In this document: one piece after another, positions 50,601-64,000 of the stretch
How the letters are laid out: each line of letters starts with the position of its first letter
Numbering within the stretch: the first letter of the stretch is position 1
DNA from: Monosporascus cannonballus
Taxonomy: Eukaryota; Ascomycota; Sordariomycetes; Xylariales
Length of the DNA stretch: 64,000 bases
Assembly: GCA_004154925.1 (NCBI GenBank)
Contig: QJNS01000015.1
Span: 496,001 to 560,000 of the forward strand
Direction of reading: 5' to 3'
Program-made: the position numbers and the translations under genes
Notes under the pieces: model-generated
Databases searched by the model: none
Seen by the model: the letters and a program-made list of their open reading frames with translations, nothing else
What the model was told of the DNA's origin: nothing

Positions 50601-53600
50601 TAACATTTTCGTTAAAAATATATGAACTTTTAGAAAGCTATAATAATAATTTTAAGGTTTTTATTTACAATTACGTAATAAAATTCGCATTTATTAATTT
50701 ATATAACAAATATGATATAATATAATTTACTTTAATTATTTTATTACTTACTTAACACACTTAACGTATAATTCTAAATATTGATTTTTTAATAATCGCG
50801 TTTTTAATTTCTTATAATGTTTTTACTACGTATAATCTTATTCTAGTAAAATTAATTTACAATATAATAATTTTGATCAAGTTTAACATAAACCTTTTAT
50901 AATAATTATTAAATTTAAAAAAAACCTCGAAGTCTTTAACTATAATTATTGTTTTTTTATAATTACGGTGAATTTTTAAAGTATATTCCAATATATTTTA
51001 AAGCAATAACATATTTAAGATATATATTTCTTGTTCAGATAATGAATGGCTTTGTGCGTTAATTAATAAATTAACTGTTTATAAAAATTGAAATTTTTTT
51101 ATAAATATTTTACATACGTTTTTTAAGTTTTCGAAAAAACGAAATTATTATTGAAAAAATATACGAAAATAACATTAAAGTGTTTTAATAATATATAATT
51201 TATTATTCGTTAAAAGGATTATTATTACGTTCGTAAATTTTATTAAAGTGACTAAATACTTAAATAATATGCATTTTGTTTTAAGAATAATATTCTTCAA
51301 TATGTTTTTCTTTAATTGTCTTAAAGTTATATTTATATTTAAAATGGAATATTATATATTCTTAAATTTATCACAAGGTATTCTTGAGTTCAAGCGATTT
51401 TTTCTAAGCTAATCCAAATACCCACCAAATTATTATCAAGTTTTATAAAATCTATTTTTTATTTTTAATAATCAAAAATAATAGTACTCGGTTTTTAACA
51501 GTAATATCGCTTAATTAATGATAATTCATTACAAATCGTACTTTTCTAGTTTTAGGCTATTAAAATTACAGGCTAATTTATAAATAACTTTAAAAATGAA
51601 ATTTATATTTTTGGTAATCTGGTTTTTTAACTATTTTCTAAAAACGCGTAATTTATTTTTACTAAGGTTATAAGTACGGTAACACTTCGTAAATCATGCA
51701 TTTTAAAAGCCTATTTCGTAATTCTATTCCTTATAATTCCGTAGTTTCGCATTAAGCTTTTTTTTTTAAAAAATAGCTATTTATCTTTATAGTATTATAA
51801 TAATATATTAATTAAAATTTAAACTTGTCGATTTCTTACCGTAAATCGTTTTAAAATCATCTAAATTTTACTTTAATAATAATAACGATATCTTATATTC
51901 TTTTAATACTCGTTTTTCATTTAGTATTTTTTTTAGATAACAAAATATTGATTATATTTTATATCTACGTTCGTATTATAATCTGACAAACTTACGGCTA
52001 CTAGAAACAGTTGTAATAGAAATAGCTAGAAAAACTAATGTATTTAAATTACGTAACAGATTACCAATTTATTAATAATAAGTTAAAAATGTAAATAAAG
52101 ATATATACTTATAATATATAAGATTTAAAAATATTAATTTTTAATAAAAATTCATATTTTAAAATATTTTAATATAGCCGTAATGTTTTGGTGTCTTACT
52201 GAGGTATATACTAATCGGATATCTGGGATTCCGGTTTTGTTTTAGTATCCTATTAATTGAAATCGTAGCACTTTTTAGCGTTAATATTTTTGTATCCGAT
52301 ATTAGCTTTTTCGGCGTTAGTTGTTACGCTAGTAAAAGCGTTAAATTTCGTATTTAAATTTAACTTGCTTTTTCGGATGTAGTTGATTTTGGCTTTATTT
52401 TAGTATATATAATAAGTTTCGTATTTTTACGTACTAGTACTACTTACTTTATTTATATATTGTTTTCGGTTGTTATATATTTATTTTTTATTTAACCTTT
52501 TTTAAGTTTCTTATAACGCTCTAAACGGTTATTATCGTACTTATTATTCTTGTAGTCATTATTATCGTTATTGTTTCAAATTTCATCTTAATTATATATA
52601 TGGTATTATTTGATATATTAATTACGTACGCTATTATTAATGTTCTTAATTAATTTATTTGTATCTTTTAATTGTCAACGTTAATATATTACTAGTTATA
52701 AAATTTGGAGTTTTGAATATAATAAAAGCTCGTTTCTTTGTTAACTTTGTTATTTTCGACAATTGTTTGTTTTCGCCAAAAGATTTTACTTTTATTTTAC
52801 GTTTCCTTTTTTTAAGTGAAATTAAAAAAGTCTTGAAAAATATTTTCCTTTAGTATTTATTTTTTAATTAATTGTATGATGATTATCTTTATTAATCTTA
52901 TTTAGAGTCTTTTTTATTATATTTAATGTATTTTCTATTGATTACCCTCGTTGTTTTAAATATCCGCGCGTATTTTATCGATTTGCGTATATAATACGTA
53001 AAGGCGTTTTTATAAATTGTTATATCGGAAACCCTTTGAAATAGATTAATAAAATTCGATATATTTCTCTTATTTACATTAGTAATTTAGATTTTGCTTT
53101 TTTAGTTCCTAATAATAAAATTTGTCGATTTGATAACCGGATTACGCATATTATTATTATTAATAACGTTCGATTGGATTTCGATGTTATCGTTTCGCGT
53201 AATTATATTATACGTATTTTAATAATACGGGTCTATAATAAGCCTGATGATATTATTTTTATTTTTGATTCTTTTTCAGTATTTACTGTTATTTAAATCT
53301 ATTAACCGTTTTTCGAATATATAAAAGTTACGGATATTTGCGTTTTTAAATAGTTATTTTATAATAGTGTTATTTTAAAATTTATTACATTTAAAGCTTT
53401 TAATTATAGCTTATTCGCTATAAGATTAAAAGTATATTTTTATTGGTAAATTTTATAATAAGTATTTTATTTATAGTATACATAATTTGGAAAATTACCT
53501 TTTTAATATTTATATTCTGATATTTCGAAAGTTGGAATTTGAAAATAATGCGGATAGCTTTTTACGTATTATAGAAGATAGTTTGTTAAATTTTAATCTT

Positions 53601-55863
53601 TCGTTTTTGTTATAATATATATTTAATTTTCTTTAATAAAACGCGGTTTTCGATTATTTGATTTATTTGTTTTATAAATATTAACAATTCCGAAAATAAC
53701 AGTAAATCATTAGCATATAAATGTTTAAACTTTTAATTTCGAGTTTTTTTTTCAATTTAATATTTAGTTAGTTAATCATCAAGTTAATTAAAAGCGTTTA
53801 CGATTATTTTAAATCGGATTATTCGTTATATTTTGCTTTCGATAAAGTATAAGAATATTCGGGTTACGTTTCATTAATTCGACTTTAATATTTAGTTTAA
53901 AAACCTATATCGTTAGTTATGTCTTTTTAAGAAAATTAAGTATTTCCGTCTTATTATCTAGTATCCGTATTTTGTTTACTTTACCAGTAAACATTCTTTT
54001 TGATTTTTAAAAAGCTATAAATCTTTCTATTTATTTTTTGTTTATTTTTCCGTATATTCGTAAGTTTGTATTAGTTAAATAAGTGCATAATAATTCTTAA
54101 TTAAGAAAAATCTTTTTCGACCATATTTATTAATGACGGAAAATTGTTAAAGTACTTAAATCTTTATTTATAGTTAAAAAATATCGTATTTTATTATATA
54201 ATAATTATATAATTATAATATTTTATTTATTAGTTATAATTATAAAAAGGCTTTATAAAAGTATTTATATTATTTTATATATACCAAACTTTTTATATAA
54301 ATCAAGTAATTTTAAACGTATTATTCTTTTTATTATCTTTTAAGTTCACTTATTTTACGTTATTATTTTAAGCCCTTTTTAAAAGAGGCCGTTTATAGCC
54401 ATATTTAGCTATCGTTATATTATTAACATTTTTAGAAAGGTTTTTGTTCCTTTTTTCAATAAGCTTTAGCGAAAATTTGGGAAAGGAGATATTTAAAAAG
54501 AGGCTAATTTCTAGAGATAAAGAAAAAGTAATTTTTATCTTTTTCTAAAAAAATTTAATCGGGAGTTTTTTTAATAAGTTTTATGTTTCGTCCAATTTGG
54601 GTGAAATATATATTATTACTAGGAGCTTGAAATAATCGTCTATATAAAAATATACGTTATTATAATATAATATCAGCTGTTTAAGTGCGTTTAATTTAAA
54701 ATAAACTATAATTTTTTCCATTAGTAATTATTGTCGCCGTGAACTAAAACCTTTTTTAAATTTTTTAATATCCTTGATTCCGTTATATTATTTTCGATAC
54801 AAGTTAAGCGTTTTTTGTTTTTATAAAAGTACCGCCAAGCTATTAATTTATTATATATTTTGGCGATATTTAGATAGAAGAGTTTGATATGAAAGTGGCG
54901 AAAGTTTTAATGTTTTTTTCTACATATTTTTTTAATTACATAAAAATAGAAAGTACTGTTTTAATATTTTTCGCAAATAACGTAATATTGTTGCAAATTA
55001 AATTTCTTAATTTCCGTAATAAAAACTTATAAATTTAGATAGTATTCGAGGTATATAAAAAAATGCATTTAGTAATTAATTTAAATCGGCTTGTATTATT
55101 AATAAGTAAATTTTTTAAAATTAGTTTTAATAAGATTTTTCGTGTATTAAATATAGATTGCACGGTATTAGTAATTTGTATTTCGAAGTCGAAAAAGTTA
55201 TTTAGTTATTTATAAAAAAGCCAGTTTTTTATAACCGTTTTTGACATATTCAGAATAATAATATCGAAAAGTAATTTTGAATAATTTTATAATGATGCCC
55301 AAGTAAATATTATTATCTGCAGTAATTAATTCGATAATAGAATGTGTGAATTTATTATATAAATATATAATAAATATCTAGATTGATTTTATTATATATT
55401 ATAGGATCTTTGGGTTATTAATATCCTTATTTACTTGATTTGTTTTTGTATTTATTATCTATTGGTTAGTTTCTTTATATTGGCTTAGTTTTATACATAT
55501 TTGTTCGCGTAATTTAAAGTGAAGAGTATTACGGCTAAAACCTTTTGTAAATACTAAATATAATTAATTTAATCTTTTAATTTAAATTTAAACAATATCT
55601 TTATTTATATAAATTTGTGAGATTAAAACTTATAAATTAATTAAGATTTTACCAGTTGTACGTTACAGAGTTTATTTCAATAATATTATTAAATTTTAAA
55701 CAGAATTTATTAATTATTATATTATTTTTAATAGGGAAACTATTATAATAATATAAATTTAACTGAATATATAAGAAACTAAAAAGAATTAATATATTTC
55801 AATACTTTTAATTATAAAATTACGAAATTTTGTTTATACAATAATAAAAGCATTTAAAATGTA
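47631..55863. other. AT-rich RIP-degraded DNA, family uncertain
   Basis: Eight kilobases without a reliable gene. Around 52,180-55,300 the plus strand is less stop-dense and some translations (for example words near 53,100-53,290 such as RVYNKPDD) vaguely recall the endonuclease of Tad-type LINEs, but no YxDD or other decisive motif was found. The 64-codon open frame at 52,659-52,853 lies there. The rest (47,700-52,150) is uniformly AT-rich with nothing recognisable. Confidence 0.4.
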
Positions 55864-55868
55864 TAAGC

Positions 55869-56239
55869 TGTTATAACTTAACTAGAAAAGGGTCTCAGAA
55901 ACGGTCGCGAAGTAACCAAAATAGGACCTAAGTGGGTCAAAACTATATAACATAGATCCGAAATGATCTAAGAGATTTAACGGAATCCATACAGTTATTT
56001 AATATAGATCCGAAATAATTTAAGGAATTTAACGGAATTTATAAAACAAAATATGCGTTCGTTATTTTTATAATTTAAATTAAAACAGTTTGTATTAATA
56101 TATTGTTACGTAAAACGACTTTGGTATTACGAAACGTAATATATTATAATATTTTTTGCTTAGATTCTTACGTTATTTTTGCTAATATAAATCCGTACGA
56201 CTTAAGTTTAATAATTGGTTAAACCGCCTAGCCGTTATA
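55869..56239 (+). repeat. 5' LTR of element D
   Basis: Begins TGTTATAACTTAAC and ends GCCGTTATA. It carries about 1.8 copies of a 52-bp tandem unit from 55,955. Confidence 0.88.
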
Positions 56240-58974
56240 TATTGTAAGCTTTTGTTTGGTAGTACCGTTAAACTTTAAGCAATATTTCTTTAATTATTAT
56301 ATCGATTAGTACCTAAGTACCTTTTGCTATCTCGTAATTCTAAGCCAGAATTAAGGAATTTGAAAAGTAAGTTTAGCAGTTTGTGAAATAGGTGGTAATT
56401 ACCTTAATTCGAACTGTTATACCTAAGTATAAGGCTAAAAAGCCTTAACCTTACTATAAAAAAAGTTCAAAGTTTTTTAATTTAAATACGAATATATCTT
56501 TATTTTCAAACTTTAGATAAACTCGTAAATAAAATTTTCGCTATAACAATTTTCTTTACGAAAAATGCTTTGGATTAGTTTAAGCCAGTTATAAGAGATT
56601 ATTTGAAAAAAGTTAAAGCTAATTAAGAAAGAGCTACCAAGATTCTTCTTTTTAATTATATAAATTTTAAGAAAAAATTAAAGGCCAATTTTGAAAATTC
56701 AGACGAAAAACGAATAGTAGCATAATAAATTTTGTAATTATAATAAAAAGAACCAATTTTAAAATATGCTATTAATTTTAAAAGTCTTATAACTAAGACA
56801 AAATAAACCGACGACGAAAATAATAATTTGATCGATATATTTTATAAACAATTAAAAATAACTTTAAAAATAAGATTATTAAATTTATGAAATCAAAAAC
56901 CTAAAACCGATATATTATCGAAATTAATAAGATTAATAACAAGTTGTACGAACAGTACATAGAGTAAAAAGGACAATATATTCTAAGATACTGAAGCTAT
57001 TTGGCCAATTAGAGAAAAAAACGCGATGTATTATTTACATCTTATGGTACAGCATCAGGACCTACGAATCTGGATATAATTCAGAGAAAGAATTGGAGCC
57101 AAATTCAATCCTTTAACTACAGCAAAATGGGATATAGAGCTATTAAATGCCGAGCACCCAAAAAATTACGATAGGATAATTGGACATCTGTATCGGAAGA
57201 ATAACCCAGAAACAAGCAAAAAAAACGATAATAAGATTATTAACGTAATTCGGATCCAGTACAAAAACGGACCATCTCGATAAAAAAATCAGATAAAAGA
57301 TGTAAAAAACTGAAAGAGTGGCCTAGAAGGCATTTAAAGAAGAGCAAAAAACTATTAAGGAATAGCTAAAAGCATATTAGGAATGGACGAAGGACGTTTA
57401 TCTTAAAATCTTTGATCGATATAACAAAATGTACGTCCTAAATTGCTAACGACGAGAATATCTTAACTATAAAGAGTCGAAACGACATATCTACAGAAAA
57501 ATTACCCGTATATATTATAAGGGATTCGATTTTCCAAACCAAATTAGAAATAACAAAAACGACAAATAATAATATCGGTACTTTCGATATATAGTTCCGA
57601 GAAATAATATTTACTAATTAGCCGAGGCAAAAAGCTAGCCCGAAAAAAAAGCAATACCCGTAAGAAATCCTTTTCTGTTATTACGAATAACGTAATTACT
57701 AAACAGAAAAAGAGTTAATTTAATATATAGTAAAAAAGCATTGCTAAAAGGCCATTACAAATCTTTATATCTAGCTAGCATTTATTATACATTTTAACGA
57801 AAAAAAGTTATTAAGAAAAAAATACGGTAGTTTACAGGCGAACTATAAAACGATAAATAATACAACGTATAATAGGATGCGATCGAAATTATCGAAAAAC
57901 AGTTTATAAAATAAGAAAAAAGTTATAACAGAATAAAAAATAATTAATATAGCTCGAGAAAACAATACGCCGATAATAATGACAAATATAGCAATTTAAC
58001 GCGTTATACTAAAAGACATAAATAAAGTTCGATAAATTCGAAAAGGAATTAATAGACGAAAGATTACTTATAAAAGAGCTACAAAATAATAAAATTTCGA
58101 AAAATTAAAAGAAATTCGTAAAAAGAGTTTTAAACGCGACGATAAAAGCCGTTAATAACCTTATTACTTTGGATATACGAATTGGAACATATTAGTATAC
58201 CGTAATAATAAATTAAGAAACTTTAGGCGGAAATTATATTGCACCAAATATAATTAATAAGATTATATGATTATAAAAATATAAATTAAAACCTTATATA
58301 GTTATGAATATTGAAAGTTAAAAATTCGCTTATGATAATAGGAAAATCATGTATAAAATTAATTATTTTGAAATTTTTATCTAAAAACAAAATCAAATAA
58401 ATCATTTCGATATCGTATTATTCAGAAATTACGATATAATCTCAGACTTATTATGCATACATTAATATAGAATTTTAATTAATAGAAGAATAAGCTAGGT
58501 AAGGTTTACTTTATACTCTATTAACGGATAAAAAAGAAAAAAAAGGAAGATTTTAACATTGGATCAAAAATAATAACGAATATAAATATAAGGATACGAC
58601 AGAAACTTTATTGCTCTAAGAAACAAAACATAAAAGAAAAAATAAGTATCCAAAAAAATACAACATATTGTTATTATTTTCAAAGCAAAATTAAGATAAT
58701 TAAATAACGATTTAATATAATAGTCCCAAAGGTCAGAAACGCTAATTAATATGTTGTTATAATACTACTAATATAAACAACTTTTCAAAAAGGAACCTGA
58801 TGCGAAATTACTAAAACATAACGAATAACATTATGAAATAATTTTTTTAAAAAAGATTTTCGACGAAGTTTTATTGTATTTATACTCTTAATAAAAATAT
58901 GTTATGTATTCTCAGGAAATATTTAAAAAATTAGTTATAAAAAAGATAAATTTAACCTTTGAAGTTACTAGCCA

Positions 58975-59790
58975 AATATCTTATATTTTTATACCTAAAA
59001 AATGGAAAATTACGACTTATAATTAATTGTCTATAATTCAACAATATTACTACTAAAAGTCGAATATTGTTACTTTTAATTACGGAAATAAAATACCGAT
59101 TTTACGGAAACAAATAATTTACAGTATTCGACCTTCGAAATGGATATAACTTTATTAAGATCAAAAAAAGATCCGAATAAAAAATAGCCTTTAGGACGAA
59201 ATACGGATTATTTGAGTACTTAGTTACGCTAATAGAATTTACGAACGTACCAACAACTTTTTAACGAATAATTAATTATATATTACGTAAATACCGCGAT
59301 TTTTCTATCATTTGCTACCTTAAAAACATTTTCATTTATTCGAAAATAAAATAAATATATGCAGAATACGTTTATAAAGTTCTTTAAGTTTTATGAAACG
59401 TAAAGCCGTTAATTAACGCAGAAAAAGGTTAATTTCATACCTAAGAAATAAAATATTTAGCACATATTATTACTTTAGAAGATGTCAAAATGAACTCCAA
59501 AAGAATTACTATAATTAAAAAATAATAAACGCCAAATACGGTTAAAAAGATACAGGTATTTCTTGGATTCGCTAATTATTATAAAAAATTCATTCGAAAC
59601 TTTAGTAAGATAGTTGTATCTCTAACTAACTTTATAAAAAAAATTCAAATAAACGTCCGAAATAAAAAAAAAGTATTTTAAGAAATTAAGGGCATAATTA
59701 TTAGCGAACCAGTAGTAATTATGTACGACTTAACTCGTCCCGTTAAATTAAAAACCGATATTTCGAATTACGCGTTAAACGTAATAATCG
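58975..59790 (+). pseudogene. Reverse transcriptase / RNase H relic of element D
   Basis: Palm-domain words similar to those of element A lead to YLKNIFIYSK at 59,316-59,345, where both catalytic Asp codons are lost (AAA, AAC). The RNase H word KLKTDISNYALN is at about 59,748-59,783. There are multiple in-frame stops. Confidence 0.75.
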
Positions 59791-61340
59791 GATAACGAAA
59801 TACTTAAGACAAATTATATCTTATTGTATTTTTTCGTATAAGCTAAAAAAATGGAACTTAATTACGATATTTTAGATAAGAAATTTATAGCTATTATAAT
59901 GGTTTTTCGAGAATTTAGGCATTTCTTTAACGGAAGTTCGTATTAGGTTAAAATTTATACGAATTATCAAAGTTTTACCCGTTTTACTACGACTAGAAAA
60001 CTTACAAAACGATAATTAAAATACGTAAAGAAATTGGCGAATTTCGATTTCGTTATTATATATAGGAAAGGTTTAGAGAACGGCAGAGCTAATGCCTTAA
60101 GTAAGCGATCAAATCTCGAAAAAGAAATTGGTCAAAATTAACCATATAATTTTTAATACCACTATAAAAGGACATTTGCGCTTACGACAAATTGCGATAA
60201 TTCGGATAATACTCTTTAATATATATAAAAGCTTTTAACAGTATAATAACGGTTTTTAAAAAATCGAAAAATAAACAAAATACAAGATCTAAAAAGTACT
60301 AGAAACATCTAGTACAAAAAATATATATGTATTAATTATATGAGCATCTAAAAATTCGTAAAATCTTAAAACGATTTTAACGTACATATTTCTTTCCTAA
60401 AATAAAAATAATGGTTCAGAAAGTACGACGGCAATGTAATCTTAATAATAAGGCCAAGGTTTGACGATATAAATTATACCAAAAAACCATAACTATTATT
60501 AGTCGTAAAGCGATTATAGTACTTAGTTATTCTAGATTTTACTATTAAACTTGTTATATTAAAGGATGCCGCTATAGAAATATATTATAACAGTGTTTTC
60601 GTAATCGTCGATCGATTTACGAAATTTTCCTACTTTTTACTACATTATAAGAACATAAACGCCAAATAAATATCATATATTTTCTTTAAAAAGTTTTTAA
60701 TATATACGAATCTTTAATAGAAACTATTTTGAACAAAGAATTAACATATATATCAAAGTTTTAATAAGGCCTTATATTATAAATCGGCCTAAATTATAAA
60801 TTATTCAGCGCGTTTAAAGTTTAAACTGATAAACAAATAAAACGAATAAATTAAACCTTAGAAATCTACTTACGATATTATATTAACTATAAACAAAATA
60901 ACTGGGTTGAAAAATTATTAGTTGCACAATTAACTTATAATACCAGTTATTACAAAAGCATCAAGATAACATTTGCGAACGCCAACTTTGGTTTTACTTC
61001 GAAAATTTATAAAAAGACACGAAATAACGAGCTAATTAATATCAAAGCAATTTTTACATTAGAATAATTAAGATAACTGCACTAGGAGATAATAACGGAA
61101 TTGAGATTTATAGAAAACTAGATAAACAAGTACTATAACGAAAAACGGTTAAAAGGACCAATCTTCGAAAAAGAGAAAATGGTTTATCTCGCTATCAAAA
61201 ACATTTAAATAAAAAAACCCAGCAAAAAACTCGATTTCAAATACATCGGATTATATAAAATCGTCAAGAATATTTCAAAAAACAACTACCAATTAGAACT
61301 TCTACCAAAAGTCAAACTCCATCTAATTTTTCATGTTTTC

Positions 61341-61559
61341 TTGTGCGAGTTAGTAGCAGATATAATCAAAATATATACGGCACAAAACGACGAAATACAA
61401 GACGATATAATATACGAAATAGAAAAGATATTTGACATAAAAAAAGACGAATTGATTCAGTATCTAATCAAATGGAAAAAGTACCACGATTTCGAAAACA
61501 TCTGGAAACCAGCAAAAAATCTTATAAATGCCCAGCGCTTATTAAAAAGTTTTTACTAA
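61341..61559 (+). pseudogene. Open chromodomain fragment at the end of element D polymerase
   Basis: A 72-codon open frame survives at the C-terminal end of the polyprotein. Residues 25-70 have the chromodomain pattern: YEIEKIFD, then LIKWKKY and the aromatic/acidic word FENIWKPAKNL. In chromoviruses this integrase tail binds methylated histone tails. The remainder of the polyprotein is broken, so it is not expected to be expressed. Confidence 0.8.
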
Positions 61560-62194
61560 CGACGGCGTTTAATATAACGTCCTAATCTACGTTCACGATA
61601 AGGTCTAAAGAATAAGACCATTTAGGAAGAATGGTACGAAACTCAGTTTCTAAGCGGTTACGCTCCGCTTCCGAACGTTCGGCCTTTTCCTATTTTTTAA
61701 GTTCGTTCAAAGATTAAAGGCCCCGGTTAACCATTTTCATACTCTTTTTGCAAAAAAAATTCCTGTTAAGTACGAAAACGTTCTTAACGAAATAACGCTT
61801 TATTTAAATGACGAAATATTATCAACAACTTCTGACGAATATTACGTAGATATTAACGAATGGAAGATTTTTTTAGATTTGAAACGTTCTATTTTCTTAT
61901 TAATATTATTTAAAAATAAAAAGAAACATCCTAATTATGGCAATGCCGTTTCTTTAATATATATTACTAATAACATACTATATTATCTGACATAATGTAT
62001 AAGTTATTACCTAGAAAACAGTGTGTACAAAGCATAACTTGAAAACTAGAATTAATAACGAAACGAATCAAAGCTTCGCGTTTTTTAAATTAATATGTTT
62101 GCGGTTTTTAACAATTCGGCTAAACATAATAACAGATAAAGGAAGAACTTATCAGAAAAATCTTAAGGGCAAGATTTGAAAAGGGAGAAAATCG
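61560..62194 (+). other. Post-polymerase non-coding part of element D
   Basis: Sequence between the end of the polyprotein and the 3' LTR, with a purine-rich run (GAAAAGGGAGAAAATCG) at 62,178-62,194 as the polypurine tract. A less mutated patch lies at about 61,640-61,730. Confidence 0.6.
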
Positions 62195-62617
62195 TATTAT
62201 AATCTAACCAGGGGAGCGTTTTGGAAAAGGTCGCGAAGTGACCAAAACAGGACCTAAGTGGGTCAAAACTACGTAACATGGATCCGAAGTAATCCAAAGA
62301 ATCCAACGAGATGCATGAAGTTATCCAGTATAGATCAGAAATGATCTAAAGAATTTAACGGGATTTATATAATTATCTAATACAGATCTAAAATAATCCA
62401 AAGGATTTAACGAAATTTATAAAAGGATATATATGTTCGTTATTTCCATAGTTTAGATAATAGCAGTTTTTAATAATATATCGTTAACCAAGACGCGCTT
62501 GGTATTACGAAACGTAATACGTTACAATATTTATTGCTCAAATTCCCACGATACTTCTATCAATATAAACCCGTACCACTTAGATTTAATAGTTAGTTAA
62601 ACAGCCTAGCCGTTATA
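62195..62617 (+). repeat. 3' LTR of element D, with 52-bp tandem units
   Basis: Begins TATTATAATCTAACC (TG changed to TA) and ends GCCGTTATA. Units at 62,281-62,332, 62,333-62,384 and 62,385 to about 62,426 (partial) give 2.8 copies, one more than in the 5' LTR. That accounts exactly for the 52-bp length difference. Confidence 0.88.
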
Positions 62618-62622
62618 TAAAC

Positions 62623-64000
62623 CTCAGTGCTATCTATTTTAAATTTCAGTAATTAAATAAAGTATTCGATTAAACTTTTATTGCTATAGTTTTTAACCAC
62701 AAAGTTTATATATTAATTTAAATTCGTTATAAGAGGTTATTCAGAAAACAGTAACATTAATCGAAAAAATAATTATTTATTTTTTTCTTTATATTAATAT
62801 TAAAAATAATTTAAAATTGAAGTGAAAAATAAATCGTTATATAATAAATTTTATAATTACGATAAATAAACATTATATTCGAAATACGAAGTTACATTTA
62901 AAAACTATATCAATAAAATTTAAAGGATTTGAAAATAAACATCATTATTAAATTAATATATTTTATACTCTAATAAACATTAACGCAAAATGCGATATTA
63001 TTATATTATTTTATTTAACTGTGTTCAATAACCGTATTTCTAAAATTATTGAAAATTGATAATAAAAAATATAAATGTTATACAAAAAGGAAAATATAGT
63101 ATAAAATAAAATAATTATCAAGTGAATTAAAGAAAAAAAAACAAAAGAGTTAGATATTTATATAATACGATATTAAGATTGATGGAATTTCAAACGATTG
63201 AATGAAAAAAAAATAAAACCTTGAATTAAATATTACAATAAAAATAAAACAAATTATTATCGAGGTATTTATAAGAAATTCTAAAGACAAAAGAACTAAA
63301 CCTTTATTTTAAAACCAACCTAATTAATTTAAATGAAAGATTCTGGGATAAAATAATTTAAAATATTAATATAATTTAAGTTTAATACAAATAAAACTTA
63401 TCTCGATAAAACGTTTAATGCGAAATACGAAATTTTAAATAAGTAATTTAAAAATGTTTAAAAATAACAGATTTTTTTTTAAAGAAAGTGATTCAAATAT
63501 CGAAAATAAAGAGAAAATGTTTAGTTTAAAATGTGGAATTAATACGAGAAACTAAACGTCGTATATTGCAAATAATAAACGTATTATATATATATATATT
63601 AAGAAACAAATTAATTAAAACGAAGAAATTAAGTATATCAATAATTATATCGATATTTTCGAGTTGTTATTATTTAAGATAGAATTAATAAACGAGTAAT
63701 TGTATACAATTAGTTAAAAAACTAATATTTACAAAATTTTCTTTCATTTTTACAATTGATATAATTATTAATTTAATAAAATAGAACATTATACAATAAA
63801 TGAAAAAGTTAATTATTTATATAAAAGTATTTATAATAATTCGAAAGTTAAATATCTTATTAGCAATGTTAAATATAAAAATTTAATTTATTCGTTTAGA
63901 AATTTTAAATATTTTTAATAACAAAAGTAAAGATATAAAATTTTAATAATTAATACATATTTGAAACGGTGTTAAAGATGATAATAAGAATTTTGAATAA
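62623..64000. other. AT-rich DNA at the right edge, no gene
   Basis: Stop-dense AT-rich sequence. It includes a short (TA)n run near 63,588-63,599. No terminus or motif was recognised. Confidence 0.55.

Larger units (their letters stand above)
55869..62617 (+). mobile_element. Gypsy element D (chromovirus), full-length, decayed
   Basis: The 5' LTR is 55,869-56,239 (371 bp) and the 3' LTR 62,195-62,617 (423 bp). The target site is TAAGC at 55,864-55,868 and TAAAC at 62,618-62,622, one RIP-type transition apart. Internal relics in Gypsy order are RT (about 58,975-59,345), RNase H (KLKTDISNYAL at about 59,748-59,780), integrase (FVIVDRFTKFSYF at about 60,598-60,636) and an open chromodomain (61,341-61,559). 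The coding region is colinear with that of element A, but the first half of the LTR differs. The RT site reads YLKN in place of YLDD, and stops are frequent. Confidence 0.9.

Overview
The window looks like a chromosome segment from a filamentous ascomycete (Pezizomycotina) with strong repeat-induced point mutation (RIP). Three things point there: long very AT-rich blocks full of stop-ridden Ty3/Gypsy relics with CpA-to-TpA type decay, abrupt edges to blocks of roughly balanced base composition, and one intact gene with short (49-61 nt) GT-AG introns encoding a fungal Zn(II)2Cys6 regulator. No species is assigned.

Layout. 1-770 is AT-rich; 771-917 is a short less AT-rich piece; 927-7,097 is AT-rich and may be one old insertion, because TCACCTCAC lies on both edges. 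It contains a solo LTR at 3,284-3,670 with a perfect 5-bp target duplication. The balanced block 7,107-22,421 has no convincing gene in its first 10-11 kb, two small mariner-like hairpin elements, and then the only well supported gene: a seven-exon, 566-residue Zn2Cys6 transcription factor (18,748-20,775), with a probable 5'-leader intron and a proline-rich open frame just downstream. From 22,430 to 47,101 lies a RIP-degraded hAT-type DNA transposon, recognised by 19-bp inverted termini and a perfect 8-bp target duplication (GTAGCAAC). The same balanced host DNA resumes at 47,110-47,630. The hAT element was itself filled by Gypsy element A (23,190-36,921, duplication TTAAG), which received Gypsy element B in its 3' LTR (about 29,933-36,813, AGATG), and by Gypsy element C on the minus strand (41,178-46,718, AAGGT). 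The rest, 47,630-64,000, is AT-rich and contains a fourth complete but decayed chromovirus, element D (55,869-62,617).

How it fits together. The balanced blocks are host DNA not hit by RIP. The AT blocks are transposons, nested up to three deep, with reverse transcriptase catalytic aspartates mutated in all four Gypsy copies. Apart from the transcription factor there is no sign of a functional pathway. No rRNA, tRNA, CRISPR array or bacterial-type regulatory element was recognised. All boundaries were read by eye from the sequence; no database search was made.
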